A stretch of DNA of 64,000 bases, taken from Microbaculum sp051390635 (lineage in GTDB: Bacteria; Pseudomonadota; Alphaproteobacteria; Rhizobiales; Tepidamorphaceae). Below the pieces are notes generated by a model, which was not told the DNA's origin, made no database searches, and saw only the letters and a list, made by a program, of their open reading frames with translations. Numbering within the stretch: position 1 is the stretch's first letter; each line of letters begins with the position of its first letter. Positions 18,178 to 26,612 of this stretch are shown here, piece by piece. The position numbers and the translations under genes were made by a program. The stretch is taken from assembly GCF_051390635.1 (NCBI RefSeq), contig NZ_JBPODT010000003.1:62001-126000 (forward strand), written 5' to 3'.

Positions 18178-18600
18178 TCAGCTCGGTGGCGTGTCGGGCC
18201 GGTCGCCGAAGGCGTTCGGCCCCTCGTCACCGGGGATCACCCCGGCCGCCACCATCCAGATCATCCCGACAACCGGAACGAAGGCGAGCAGGCACCAGAA
18301 CCAGGGCAGGCCCCGGTCGTGCTGGCGTTTCACCAGGATCGCCATCTCCAGCCACAGCGAGGCGAGGCCCAGCATGAGGGTCGGCCCGGCGGCCGCCTCC
18401 TGGCCGACGGCGGACACGATCAGGCTGATGGTGACGAACAGGACGCTCCACAGAAGCCCGATCGCGAGCCAGTAGGCCTCACGGCCGATCCTGCCGTTAA
18501 ATCTGAAGAACAGCCACGCGAACGCCTCACGCCCGGCCTCCTGCTGCGTGTTCCGGGGGGCCTGGATATGGGGATTGTTCGCCAAAAGATTTGTCTCCAC
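18178..18600 (-). CDS. DUF805 family membrane protein (first of two)
   Basis: Small inner-membrane protein of the DUF805 family (function unknown), 140 residues if started at the GTG at 18600. The family core is present: FNGRIGREAYWLAIGLLW, then several hydrophobic segments, KRQHDRGLPWFW, and a short acidic C-terminus. An ATG at 18660 is in frame. A possible -10 box (TTATAT, about 18626-18631) lies between the two, which favours the later start. It follows a second DUF805 gene by about 110 bases; the two are probably an old duplication. Confidence 0.8.
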   Translation of the reverse strand: METNLLANNPHIQAPRNTQQEAGREAFAWLFFRFNGRIGREAYWLAIGLLWSVLFVTISLIVSAVGQEAAAGPTLMLGLASLWLEMAILVKRQHDRGLPWFWCLLAFVPVVGMIWMVAAGVIPGDEGPNAFGDRPDTPPS

Positions 18601-18712
18601 GCGACCGACAGTCGACCGCCGACATATAAGATTAACCCGGCTTGGGGCAATCCATGTCACACGCCGCCCGGCGATCCGGGCGGTTTGTCGTCCGGTCCCG
18701 GAGACGTACCCT

Positions 18713-19057
18713 TCAGGCGAGCGGATCCGGTCCGTAGCGGTTCTCGCCTTCGGTGCCGCGCAGAAAACCGCATTCGATCAGATACCAGAGCGCGCCGACG
18801 ACGGGGATCAGCACGATCAGCAGCCACCACGCCGACTTGTCCCGGTCGTGCCAGCGCTTCGCGCCGACGGCGAGGCTGGGATAGAGCAGCACCAGGGAGA
18901 CGATCGTGAACAGGATGTTGGCGAAGCCTTCCCCGAACAGCCCGTACAGGATCGCTGCCGCCACCCAGTTGATGACCCACAGGAGCACCGCGCCGATCCA
19001 GAACGGCTGGCGGCTGATGCGCCCCTCGAAACTCGTGAACAGATAGTTCCAGTCCAT
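18713..19057 (-). CDS. DUF805 family membrane protein (second of two)
   Basis: A 114-residue membrane protein with the DUF805 pattern: SFEGRISRQPFWIGAVLLW at residues 8-26, three to four hydrophobic segments, and KRWHDRDKSAWWLLIVLIP near residue 70. The ATG at 19057 is preceded by AGGAGG, so the upstream in-frame codons are not part of it. It lies 110 bases after dapD on the same strand. The role is unknown. Confidence 0.88.
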   Translation of the reverse strand: MDWNYLFTSFEGRISRQPFWIGAVLLWVINWVAAAILYGLFGEGFANILFTIVSLVLLYPSLAVGAKRWHDRDKSAWWLLIVLIPVVGALWYLIECGFLRGTEGENRYGPDPLA

Positions 19058-19167
19058 GCTGGCCTCCTCTCGCCGGCGGAAGCGGGTCCCCCGCTTCCGC
19101 AACGGCAAAGGCTAAGCGACCGGGGCCGATTCGTCGTCGGCAAAAAAACCGGGCGCCGGGAAAGCGG

Positions 19168-20013
19168 TTAGTCGCGCAGCAACTCGTTGATCGAGGTCTT
19201 GGAGCGTGTGCGCTCGTCGACCCGCTTGACGATCACCGCGCAGTAGAGGCTCGGGTTCGGCTTGTTTTCGCCGGCGGGCTTGTCGGAGGGCAGGGTGCCG
19301 GACACGACGACGGAATAGGGCGGCACCTCGCCGTAGACGATCTCGCCCGTGGCACGGTCGACGATCTTGGTGGACGCGCCGAGATAGACGCCCATCGACA
19401 GCACCGAGCCCTCGCGCACGACGACGCCCTCGGCCACCTCGGCGCGCGCGCCGATGAAGCAGTTGTCCTCGATGATGACGGGGCCGGCCTGCAGCGGCTC
19501 CAGAACGCCGCCGATGCCGGCGCCGCCCGAGATATGGCAGTTCTTGCCGATCTGCGCGCACGAGCCGACGGTCGCCCAGGTGTCGACCATGGTGCCCTCG
19601 TCGACATAGGCGCCGAGATTGACGAAGGAGGGCATCAGCACCACGCCCCTGGCGATATAGGCCGACCGGCGCACGATGCAGTTCGGCACGGCGCGGAAGC
19701 CGGCGTCGTTGAAGTGCTCCGCACCCCAGTTGTCGAACTTCGAGGGAACCTTGTCCCACCACACGGCGTTGCCCGGTCCGCCGGGGATGACCGACATGTC
19801 GTTCAGCCGGAACGACAGCAGCACGGCCTTCTTCAGCCACTGATTGACGACCCAGTCGCTGCCCTGCCTCTCGGCGACGCGGCGCTGGCCGGAGTCGAGC
19901 AGGGTCAGGGACGCCTCGACGGCCTCGCGGACCTCGCCCGTGGTTTCCGGATTGACGTCGGCCCGGTTTTCCCAGGCGGTTTCGATAATGGCTTCGGCGC
20001 GTGCGGCGTCCAC
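19168..20013 (-). CDS. dapD: 2,3,4,5-tetrahydropyridine-2,6-dicarboxylate N-succinyltransferase
   Basis: Adds succinyl from succinyl-CoA to tetrahydrodipicolinate in the lysine/diaminopimelate pathway. The 281-residue protein has an N-terminal helical domain, then a left-handed beta-helix of hexapeptide repeats (about residues 100-235). DapD hallmarks include GAYVDEGTMVDTWATVGSCAQIGKN-like text around residue 135 and SGGAGIGGVLEP. The start is GTG with GGGAGA upstream. It follows the HAD gene and feeds DapE (10.5-11.7 kb). Confidence 0.96.
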   Translation of the reverse strand: MDAARAEAIIETAWENRADVNPETTGEVREAVEASLTLLDSGQRRVAERQGSDWVVNQWLKKAVLLSFRLNDMSVIPGGPGNAVWWDKVPSKFDNWGAEHFNDAGFRAVPNCIVRRSAYIARGVVLMPSFVNLGAYVDEGTMVDTWATVGSCAQIGKNCHISGGAGIGGVLEPLQAGPVIIEDNCFIGARAEVAEGVVVREGSVLSMGVYLGASTKIVDRATGEIVYGEVPPYSVVVSGTLPSDKPAGENKPNPSLYCAVIVKRVDERTRSKTSINELLRD

Positions 20014-20068
20014 GGTTCTCTCCCGTCGTGATCGATTGCGGCGGACCTTATTCGGGCAGGCGGCCCTG

Positions 20069-20797
20069 TCAATCTCGCCCGGTGGTGGTCTCGGCGACGC
20101 TCACCAGGAAATCGGCGAGATCGTCGGTGACATGGTCGATGTGGGCCGCGGTTCCGATCTCCACTTCCCAGCGCTGCCGGTAGGCGAGCGTTTCCTGCGG
20201 CGTATCGGGCGCGGCGACGACAAGCACGGTGCGCATGCCCAGCGTATGCGGCACCTCGAGATTGCGCGGCAGGTCCTCGAACATCGCCGATCGGCCCGTG
20301 TCGATGCCGTACTTGGTGACGAACCGGTCGTAGGGCGGCCGCGCCGGCTTCGGTTCGAAGTCCGCGGCGATGATGTCGAACAGATCCTCGAAATGCTCTT
20401 CGATGCCGAGCCGCCGGACGATCGCGTCGGCATGCGCCCGCGAGCCGTTGGTCAGCACGAACTTGCGGCCGGGCAACAGGCTGAGGGCGGCGCCCAGCGC
20501 CGGATCGGGCTCGATCGGCGAGTGATCGATCTCGTGGACATAGGCGAGGAATTCGTGCGGATCGACGCCATGCTCCGTCATCAGTCCGCGCAGCGTCGTA
20601 CCGTACGTCTTGTAGAACGTCTTCTGGACCCGCTTCGCCTCCATCAGGTCGACGTTGAGAAGCCGCGAGATGAACGCGCCCATCTTCTTGTCGACCTGGG
20701 CGAACAGGTTCGAATGCGGCGGATACAACGTGTTGTCGAGATCGAAGATCCAGGTGTCGACGCCGGAAAAGGCGTCCGGGGTGGGCGTCTCAGACAT
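20069..20797 (-). CDS. Pyrimidine 5'-nucleotidase-like HAD hydrolase
   Basis: Haloacid dehalogenase-superfamily phosphatase of 242 residues. Motif I is IFDLDNTLYPP at about residues 18-28 (nucleophile and acid/base Asp), followed by a helical cap. Motif II is LTNGSRAHA, the motif III lysine lies in PKPARPPY, and motif IV is FEDLPRN. It matches the SDT1/pyrimidine-nucleotidase branch regularly found between argB and dapD in this order. An ATG at 20806 is a less likely start because a GGGA lies only upstream of the ATG at 20797. Confidence 0.88.
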   Translation of the reverse strand: MSETPTPDAFSGVDTWIFDLDNTLYPPHSNLFAQVDKKMGAFISRLLNVDLMEAKRVQKTFYKTYGTTLRGLMTEHGVDPHEFLAYVHEIDHSPIEPDPALGAALSLLPGRKFVLTNGSRAHADAIVRRLGIEEHFEDLFDIIAADFEPKPARPPYDRFVTKYGIDTGRSAMFEDLPRNLEVPHTLGMRTVLVVAAPDTPQETLAYRQRWEVEIGTAAHIDHVTDDLADFLVSVAETTTGRD

Positions 20798-20872
20798 CGC
20801 GAACATTCCCGTTACCGGTGACCGCGCCGCCGCGCGAAAGCTTTTCCTCGCCCGCCGCTATGCGTGGGGCAA

Positions 20873-21036
20873 CCCCTCTCCCCGACCCTCCCCCGCAAGG
20901 GGGGAGGGAGGTCGTGTGCAAGGGGGCTGCGCTCAGCAACCGCTTCATATCGTGCATCCGCTGAAGATCGAGAGTGGCGTTCGGAGGTGCCAGGAGGTTC
21001 CCCTCCCCCCTGGCGGGGGAGGGATGGGGAGAGGGG
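20873..21036. repeat. Paired palindromic repeat (BIME-like), copy 1, intergenic
   Basis: Two GC-rich palindromic units lie in opposite orientation. Unit A (20873-20911) has stem CCCTCCCCC, loop GCAA, stem GGGGGGAGGG. Unit B (21000-21036) is its near reverse complement. Both are flanked on the outer side by a CCCCTCTCCCC-type arm. The 88 bases between them show no coding signal. The stretch from 20798 to 21135 holds no gene besides this element. The same pair occurs at 40233-40406 inside the DNA ligase gene. Confidence 0.85.
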
Positions 21037-21135
21037 TCGCGCAGGGCGGGAACCGCTCTGCGCGGGAAAAGACCGCGACCTTAACGCCTCGGAGGTCTTT
21101 GCTCGCCAATCTCCGGGACGTGCGCGCTGTGCTCG

Positions 21136-22056
21136 TCACGGCGTGATCAGCGTGCCGGCGCCGTGTTCGGTGAACAGCTCCAGCAGGACGGCGTGCGGCA
21201 CCTTGCCGTTTAGGATGACGACGCCCTCGACGCCCTTGTCCACCGCGTCGATGCAGGTCTCGACCTTGGGGATCATGCCGCCGGAGATGGTGCCGTTGTC
21301 GATCAGCTTGCGCGCCTCGTCGACCGTCAGTTCCTTGATAAGCTTCTTGTCCGCGTCGAGCACGCCGTCGACGTCGGTGAGGAACAGCAGGCGCTTGGCG
21401 TGCAGCGCGCCGGCGACGGACCCGGCGAAGGAATCGGCGTTGACGTTGTAGGTCTCGCCGTCGGGGCCCGGCGAGACCGGCGCGACGACGGGGATCAGGT
21501 CTTCCTTGGAGACCATCTGCAACACCGCCGGATTGACCTTGTCGGGCTCGCCGACGAAGCCGAGATCGACGACCTTCTCGATATTGGAATCGGGATCGAC
21601 CACGGTGCGCGTCACCTTGCGCACGGTCATGAGGTTGCCGTCCTTGCCGCACAGGCCGATGGCCTTGCCGCCCTCGCGGTTGATCGACTGGACGATTTCC
21701 TTGTTGATGCGCCCGGCCAGGACCATCTCGACGACCTCGACCATCGCCCGGTCGGTGATGCGCAGTCCGGCGCGGAATTCCGATTGGATGCCGAGCTTGT
21801 CGAGCATCGCGCCGATCTGCGGGCCACCGCCATGCACGACGATCGGGTGGATGCCCGAGGTCTTCAGCAGCGTGATGTCCTTGGCGAAGGCGCGGGCGAG
21901 TTCCGGATCGCCCATGGCATGGCCGCCGTATTTCACCACGACCGTCTGTTCGTCGTAGCGTAGCATGTAGGGCAGGGCTTCGGCCAGAATGCGGGCCTGC
22001 CCCTGCGCGTCGGCCATTTTGTCGTCGGTCATCGGGTCTTGAGCATCCGTTGGCAT
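21136..22056 (-). CDS. argB: Acetylglutamate kinase
   Basis: Phosphorylates N-acetylglutamate, the second step of arginine synthesis. The 306-residue protein has VVVKYGGHAMG (phosphate-binding lysine and glycines), VHGGGPQIGAML and NINADSFAG-like FNVNADSFAG text (ETYNVNADSFAGSVAGA), all typical of ArgB. The amino acid kinase fold spans the whole protein. The start is uncertain: ATG codons at 22056, 22032 and 22017 lack a clear Shine-Dalgarno. It is part of the rpmH-to-dapD minus-strand series, downstream of engB. Confidence 0.96.
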   Translation of the reverse strand: MPTDAQDPMTDDKMADAQGQARILAEALPYMLRYDEQTVVVKYGGHAMGDPELARAFAKDITLLKTSGIHPIVVHGGGPQIGAMLDKLGIQSEFRAGLRITDRAMVEVVEMVLAGRINKEIVQSINREGGKAIGLCGKDGNLMTVRKVTRTVVDPDSNIEKVVDLGFVGEPDKVNPAVLQMVSKEDLIPVVAPVSPGPDGETYNVNADSFAGSVAGALHAKRLLFLTDVDGVLDADKKLIKELTVDEARKLIDNGTISGGMIPKVETCIDAVDKGVEGVVILNGKVPHAVLLELFTEHGAGTLITP

Positions 22057-22109
22057 CGAAAGGTCGAAATCGTCATATCCGACGATCGTCGCGGGCTCAA
22101 TCCGGGTGG

Positions 22110-22763
22110 CTAGTCGGCCATCTCCGCGATCGCCGCCCGCAGCTCCGCGATCCCCGCGCCTTTTTCGCTGGAGGTGGCCAGGATCAACGGGAAGGCGGCC
22201 GGGCGCTTGGCAAGCGTCGCAGCGACCTTGGCCGTGACCTCGTCCAGCGCCGCGGCGCCGATCTTGTCGGCCTTGGTCAGCACCACCTGGTAGGAGACGG
22301 CGGCGCCGTCGAGCAGGTCCATGATGCGCCCGTCGACGGCCTTGACACCGTGTCGCGCGTCGATCAGCAGGAACACCCGCCGCAGGTTCGGCCGTCCCTT
22401 CAGGTACTGCTTGATCAGCCGGGTCCAGGCGTCGACCTTGCCCTTCGGCGCCTGCGCGTAGCCGTAGCCGGGCATGTCGATCAGGCGCACGCTGGCGTCC
22501 TCGCTCTCGAAGACGTTGATTTCCTGGGTGCGGCCGGGCGTGTTGGAGGTTCGCGCCAGGCCTTTCTGGCCCGTCAGGGCGTTCAGTAGGCTCGACTTGC
22601 CGACGTTGGAGCGGCCGGCGAAGGCCACTTCGATGCGGTCGGCCGGCGGCAGCTGGTCCAGCTTGACGACGCCGAGGCGGAACACCCAGGGCCGGGCGAA
22701 CATGAGCCGGCCCGCCTCGATGGCGGCGGCCCGTTCGGCGTCTTCTTCGTCAGTCCCCGTCAT
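22110..22763 (-). CDS. engB: Ribosome biogenesis GTP-binding protein EngB/YihA
   Basis: Small GTPase of the TrmE-Era branch needed for 50S subunit assembly. The 217-residue protein has G1 GRSNVGKSSLLNAL (about residues 49-62), G2 TSNTPGRTQ, G3 DMPGYG, G4 TKADK and a G5-like TSSEKGAGI. It starts 27 bases after yidC and precedes argB, the standard order in this group. Confidence 0.96.
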   Translation of the reverse strand: MTGTDEEDAERAAAIEAGRLMFARPWVFRLGVVKLDQLPPADRIEVAFAGRSNVGKSSLLNALTGQKGLARTSNTPGRTQEINVFESEDASVRLIDMPGYGYAQAPKGKVDAWTRLIKQYLKGRPNLRRVFLLIDARHGVKAVDGRIMDLLDGAAVSYQVVLTKADKIGAAALDEVTAKVAATLAKRPAAFPLILATSSEKGAGIAELRAAIAEMAD

Positions 22764-22790
22764 TGGCGGAACCCGGGTTTCGGGCCGGCG

Positions 22791-24767
22791 TTACTCGCCG
22801 GCCTCGGAGCCCGCCGGCTTGTCGGACTGGGCCTTGCTCTTCTTCTTGCGCGCGGGCTTCGCCTTCGGTTCCCCGGCATCCGCGTCGGCCTTGGCCTCGG
22901 CCTTGCGCTTCTCGGCGTCGGCCTTCAGCTTGGCCGCTTCCTTCTCCGCCAGCTCCGCGCGCTTCTTGGAGCTGAAGCTGGCCAAGACGTTGCCGAAGAT
23001 GTCCGGCTTCGCGCCCTGGCGGCGCATGATCGTGTACTGCTGCAGCACCGACAGCGTGTTGTTCCACGACCAGTAGATGACGAGGCCGGCCGGGAACGAC
23101 GCCAGCATGAAGGTGAAGACCACCGGCATCCAGTTGAAGATCATCGCCTGGGTCGGATCGGGCGGCGGCGGGTTGAGCCGCATCTGGACCCACATCGTGA
23201 TGCCCATGATCAGCGGCCAGGCGCCGAGCATCAGGAACTGCGGCGGATCCCACGGAATGGCGCCGAACAGGTTGAAGATCGTCGTCGGGTCGGGCGCCGA
23301 CAGGTCCTGGATCCAGCCGAAGAACGGCGCGTGCCGCATCTCGATGGTGACGAACAGCACCTTGTAGAGCGCAAAGAACACCGGGATCTGCAGGACGATC
23401 GGCAGGCAGCCGGACAAAGGATTGATCTTCTCCGTCCGGTACAGCTCCATCATCGCCTGCTGCTGCTTAAGCTTGTCGTCCTTGTAGCGCTCGCGCAGTT
23501 CCATCATCTGCGGCTGGACGATCTTCATCCGGCTCATCGAGACGTAGGATTTGTTGGCGAGCGGGAAGAACACCAGCTTCACCAGCACGGTGACGATCAG
23601 GATGGCGACGCCGAAATTGCCGACCAGCTTGAAGAAGTAGTCGATGGCGTAGAACAGCGGCTTGGTCAGGAAGTAGAACCAGCCCCAGTCGATCAGCAGG
23701 TCGAACTTCTCGATGCCGTACCGCTCCTGGTAGCCGTTGAGCAGGCTGACCTGCTTGGCGCCGGCGAACACCCGTTCGGTCACGGTCGTCGACGCGCCGG
23801 GCGCGATCTCGACCGGGTCGCGCAGCAGATCGGCCTGATAGGTCGGCTTGCCGTTCGCCGTGCCGGAGATGAAGCGGCCCTCGAACGGCTTATCCTGGTT
23901 CGGCACTAGCACCGCGGCCCAGTACTTGTCGGTGATGCCGAGCCAGCCGCCCGTCACCTGGAACTTCTGCGGGCCGTCATCGTCGAGATCGTCGTAGTCG
24001 ATCTCGGTCAGACCGTACTCGCCGAGCACGCCGATCAGGCCTTCGTGCAGGATGAAGAAACCGGAGGTCTGCGGCCGGCCGTGGCGCGAAACGAGACCGT
24101 AGGGCAGCAGCCTGACCGCGCCCTGTCCCCCGTTCTCGACCGAATCGGTGACCGTGAACATGTAGTTCTCGTCGACCGCGATCTCGCGCGTGAAGGTCAG
24201 TCCCTCGCCGTTGTCCCAGGTCAGCGTGACCGGGTTGTCCACGCCGAGCGTGGCGCCGCTCGGCGCCGACCAGACGGTCTGCGACGTGGGCACCGCAACG
24301 GAATTGTCCTCGGCGACCCAGCCGAACTCGACGTAGTAGGGGTTGGCGCTGCCCGACGGCGACAGGAGCACGATGTTGGGGCTCGTCGGCTCGACCGTCT
24401 CCCGATAGCCCTTGAGCACGACGTCGTCGATGCGCCCGCCCTTGAGCGCGATCGAGCCGCGGACCGACGGCGTATCGAGGGGAATGCGCGGGCTCTGCGA
24501 CAGGGCGGCGTCGCGGGTCGCGGCCGGAGCCGTTTCCGCGCCGGGGAGGGCGGCGCCGGGAACCTGCGCGGCGCCGGGCCGGGTGCCGGACGCTTCGCCA
24601 CCGGCCTGGGGCGTCTGGACCTGCTGGCTCTGCGCCTGCTGCAGGCGCAGTTCCTCCTGCGCCTGCTGCTTCTCCATCTGCGGGATGGCATAGAAGTACT
24701 GCCAAGCGATCAGGATGATCAGCGAGAGCGCGATCGCCAGGATATAGTTCCGGTTCTCACCCATCAT
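22791..24767 (-). CDS. yidC: Membrane protein insertase YidC
   Basis: Inserts and folds inner-membrane proteins, alone or with SecYEG. The 658-residue protein has an N-terminal signal-anchor (about residues 7-23) and a Pro/Ala/Gln-rich linker. A large periplasmic beta domain follows (about 90-370), then the conserved insertase core of five membrane segments (from about 375) with LIDWGWFYFLTKP and PLSGCLPIVLQIPVFFALY. A cytoplasmic tail rich in Lys and Ala may contact ribosomes. The ATG-ATG start overlaps the rnpA stop, so the genes are coupled. Confidence 0.97.
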   Translation of the reverse strand: MMGENRNYILAIALSLIILIAWQYFYAIPQMEKQQAQEELRLQQAQSQQVQTPQAGGEASGTRPGAAQVPGAALPGAETAPAATRDAALSQSPRIPLDTPSVRGSIALKGGRIDDVVLKGYRETVEPTSPNIVLLSPSGSANPYYVEFGWVAEDNSVAVPTSQTVWSAPSGATLGVDNPVTLTWDNGEGLTFTREIAVDENYMFTVTDSVENGGQGAVRLLPYGLVSRHGRPQTSGFFILHEGLIGVLGEYGLTEIDYDDLDDDGPQKFQVTGGWLGITDKYWAAVLVPNQDKPFEGRFISGTANGKPTYQADLLRDPVEIAPGASTTVTERVFAGAKQVSLLNGYQERYGIEKFDLLIDWGWFYFLTKPLFYAIDYFFKLVGNFGVAILIVTVLVKLVFFPLANKSYVSMSRMKIVQPQMMELRERYKDDKLKQQQAMMELYRTEKINPLSGCLPIVLQIPVFFALYKVLFVTIEMRHAPFFGWIQDLSAPDPTTIFNLFGAIPWDPPQFLMLGAWPLIMGITMWVQMRLNPPPPDPTQAMIFNWMPVVFTFMLASFPAGLVIYWSWNNTLSVLQQYTIMRRQGAKPDIFGNVLASFSSKKRAELAEKEAAKLKADAEKRKAEAKADADAGEPKAKPARKKKSKAQSDKPAGSEAGE

Positions 24768-25171
24768 TGGTCCGAAGCCTTTTCGGGCGGCGCTCCGTGG
24801 ATTTTCCGGAAAGCCGTTTCGAGATCGGTGACGATACGCGCGAACGGTGTCGTCAACGCGGCGCGGCGACCAATGACAACATAGTCATAGCCCGCGCGCA
24901 TGAAAGAGCCGGCACGAAGTCGCACGGCTTCGCGCAGGCGCCGGCGTACCCGGTTGCGCTCCACGGCGTTGCCGACCTTGCGGCTGACGGTGAAGCCGAT
25001 ACGGACGCCAGCCTGATCTTCGCCCCGGTGCCGCGCCTGCAGGACAAGCGAGCGCATCGCCACTTTCCGGCCGCTGCGGGCGGCCTTGAGGAAATCGGCA
25101 CGCCGACGCAACCGCTCCGACGACGCGTCCGGCGCCACCGATTCGGCAAGCGCGCTGGCGCTGCCAGGCAT
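24764..25171 (-). CDS. rnpA: Ribonuclease P protein component
   Basis: Protein subunit of RNase P, which trims the 5' leader of tRNA precursors. The signature is RNRVRRRLREAVR (about residues 72-84), preceded by IGFTVSRKVGNAVE. With the ATG at 25171 the protein has 135 residues. An in-frame extension runs upstream through rpmH, but it lacks family similarity. It lies 23 bases after rpmH and overlaps the yidC start by four bases. Confidence 0.94.
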   Translation of the reverse strand: MPGSASALAESVAPDASSERLRRRADFLKAARSGRKVAMRSLVLQARHRGEDQAGVRIGFTVSRKVGNAVERNRVRRRLREAVRLRAGSFMRAGYDYVVIGRRAALTTPFARIVTDLETAFRKIHGAPPEKASDQ

Positions 25172-25194
25172 GGGCGAGGTCGCGCCGCTGCCGG

Positions 25195-25329
25195 TCAGGC
25201 CGACAGGCGCGCGCGGCCGCGCGCGCGCCGACGGGTAATGACCCGGCGGCCCGCCTTTGTCGCCATCCGCGCGCGGAAACCGTGGCGCCGTTTGCGCACC
25301 AGTTTGGAGGGTTGATAGGTCCGTTTCAC
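25195..25329 (-). CDS. rpmH: 50S ribosomal protein L34
   Basis: A 44-residue ribosomal protein, sequence VKRTYQPSKLVRKRRHGF and onward, a near-invariant L34. The start is GTG at 25329 with GGAG 7 bases upstream. A longer in-frame reading from 25449 adds residues unlike the family. First gene of the rpmH-rnpA-yidC-engB-argB series. Confidence 0.97.
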   Translation of the reverse strand: MKRTYQPSKLVRKRRHGFRARMATKAGRRVITRRRARGRARLSA

Positions 25330-25459
25330 TGCCGCACTCCGACGTTTCGGCTGGATTGGGAAAGCGGCGCGCCTGTGAAGGTTTTCCTGCGGAAGGCGGT
25401 GAGGCATCGAAACAACCGATACCGCCCCGGCCCGCAAAGGCGACGCCAAGTTGAGCGGG

Positions 25460-25489
25460 CTTATACGGGACAGCGCCGGGCCAAGTCAA
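25460..25489 (-). promoter_or_regulatory. Sigma-70 type promoter for rpmH operon
   Basis: Minus-strand TTGACT (25484-25489) and TATAAG (25460-25465) with an 18-base spacer, placing the transcript start near 25453, about 124 bases before rpmH. Confidence 0.55.
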
Positions 25490-25695
25490 CGCGCCCGCGG
25501 TGCTTCGTTGCCGGTTCCTTGTCGCCGCGTGTAACGTGGGGTCACGCGTGATCACGCTTGCTGCCGGCCCATCACTTCCGGGTGAAAAGGCAGGCAATCG
25601 CGGTTTTGTTTCGCTACCTTGCGGGTCGGATACAAGGCATTACAAGGCCGGCGCCGACGCGATGGCGTCAGGCGGCGGGCGAAAGACAGGCGATC

Positions 25696-26562
25696 ATGAC
25701 GACGTCAGAGCGCCCCGAGGGGCGTAGCGAAATCGCAGCCGTGCCACGCGAACCGGACGATACGCCGCGCGACGGCACCCGCGAGTCGGCCGCGACGCCC
25801 TGGCGCTGGCTGCCGCTCGCCCTGATCGTGGCGGCCATGGCCGTGGCGGTGTCGCAGGGCTGGTACCGGCACTTGACGCTTGAATCCCTGGTTACCCACG
25901 AGATGGCGCTACGCAGCTTCGTTTCCGGGAACCGCGCCGGCGCGCTGGCGATCTACGCGGCGATCTATATCGCGGTGGTGGCGCTGTCGTTGCCCGGCGG
26001 CCTGTTGCTGACCCTTGCCGGCGGCTTCCTGTTCGGCTGGCTCCTCGCCGGCACCGTCACCGTCATCGCCGCCACCATCGGCGCGGTGATCGTCTTCCTG
26101 ATCGCCCGCTCGTCGCTCGGCTCGGCGCTCGCCGCGCGCGCCGGACCGCGGCTGGCCGCGCTTCAGCAGGGGTTCAACGACGATGCCATGCACTATCTGC
26201 TGTTCCTGCGGCTGGTTCCGATCTTTCCCTTCTGGCTCGTCAACATCGCCCCGGCGTTGCTGGGCGTGTCGCTGTCGACCTACGTGATCGGCACCGCCGT
26301 CGGCATCGTACCGGGCACCTTTGCCTTCGCCTTCGTCGGCGCCGGGCTTGAAAGCGTTCTGGCGGCGCAGCGTGAGAGCTTCGAGGCGTGCGTCGCTGCC
26401 GCAACGGCAAAAAATCTCGATCCGACCGGGGCCTGCGAACTCGGAATCGACCCGTCCGCGCTGGTTACGCCCGGCCTGCTCGCCGCCCTCGTCGCGCTCG
26501 GTGTCCTTGCGTTGGTGCCGATAGCGGCTAAGAAAGTGCTGAGGCGGCGATCGGCGGGCTGA
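25696..26562 (+). CDS. TVP38/TMEM64 family (VTT domain) membrane protein
   Basis: Inner-membrane protein of the DedA/VTT superfamily, possibly a lipid scramblase or transporter by family analogy. It has 288 residues from the ATG at 25696. After about 40 polar residues comes a membrane segment, then the VTT core with SLPGGLLLTLAGGFLFGWL and the conserved LRLVPIFPFWLVNIAPALLG stretch (about residues 172-191). A C-terminal membrane segment ends in basic residues. It is followed after 50 bases by a MerA-like flavoprotein, a pairing seen in many bacteria, so the two likely act together. Confidence 0.88.
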   Translation: MTTSERPEGRSEIAAVPREPDDTPRDGTRESAATPWRWLPLALIVAAMAVAVSQGWYRHLTLESLVTHEMALRSFVSGNRAGALAIYAAIYIAVVALSLPGGLLLTLAGGFLFGWLLAGTVTVIAATIGAVIVFLIARSSLGSALAARAGPRLAALQQGFNDDAMHYLLFLRLVPIFPFWLVNIAPALLGVSLSTYVIGTAVGIVPGTFAFAFVGAGLESVLAAQRESFEACVAAATAKNLDPTGACELGIDPSALVTPGLLAALVALGVLALVPIAAKKVLRRRSAG

Positions 26563-26612
26563 TTCAAGGCCGGGCCGGATCCGACGGCTTTGAAGCGGCG
26601 GGGCTGACAATC

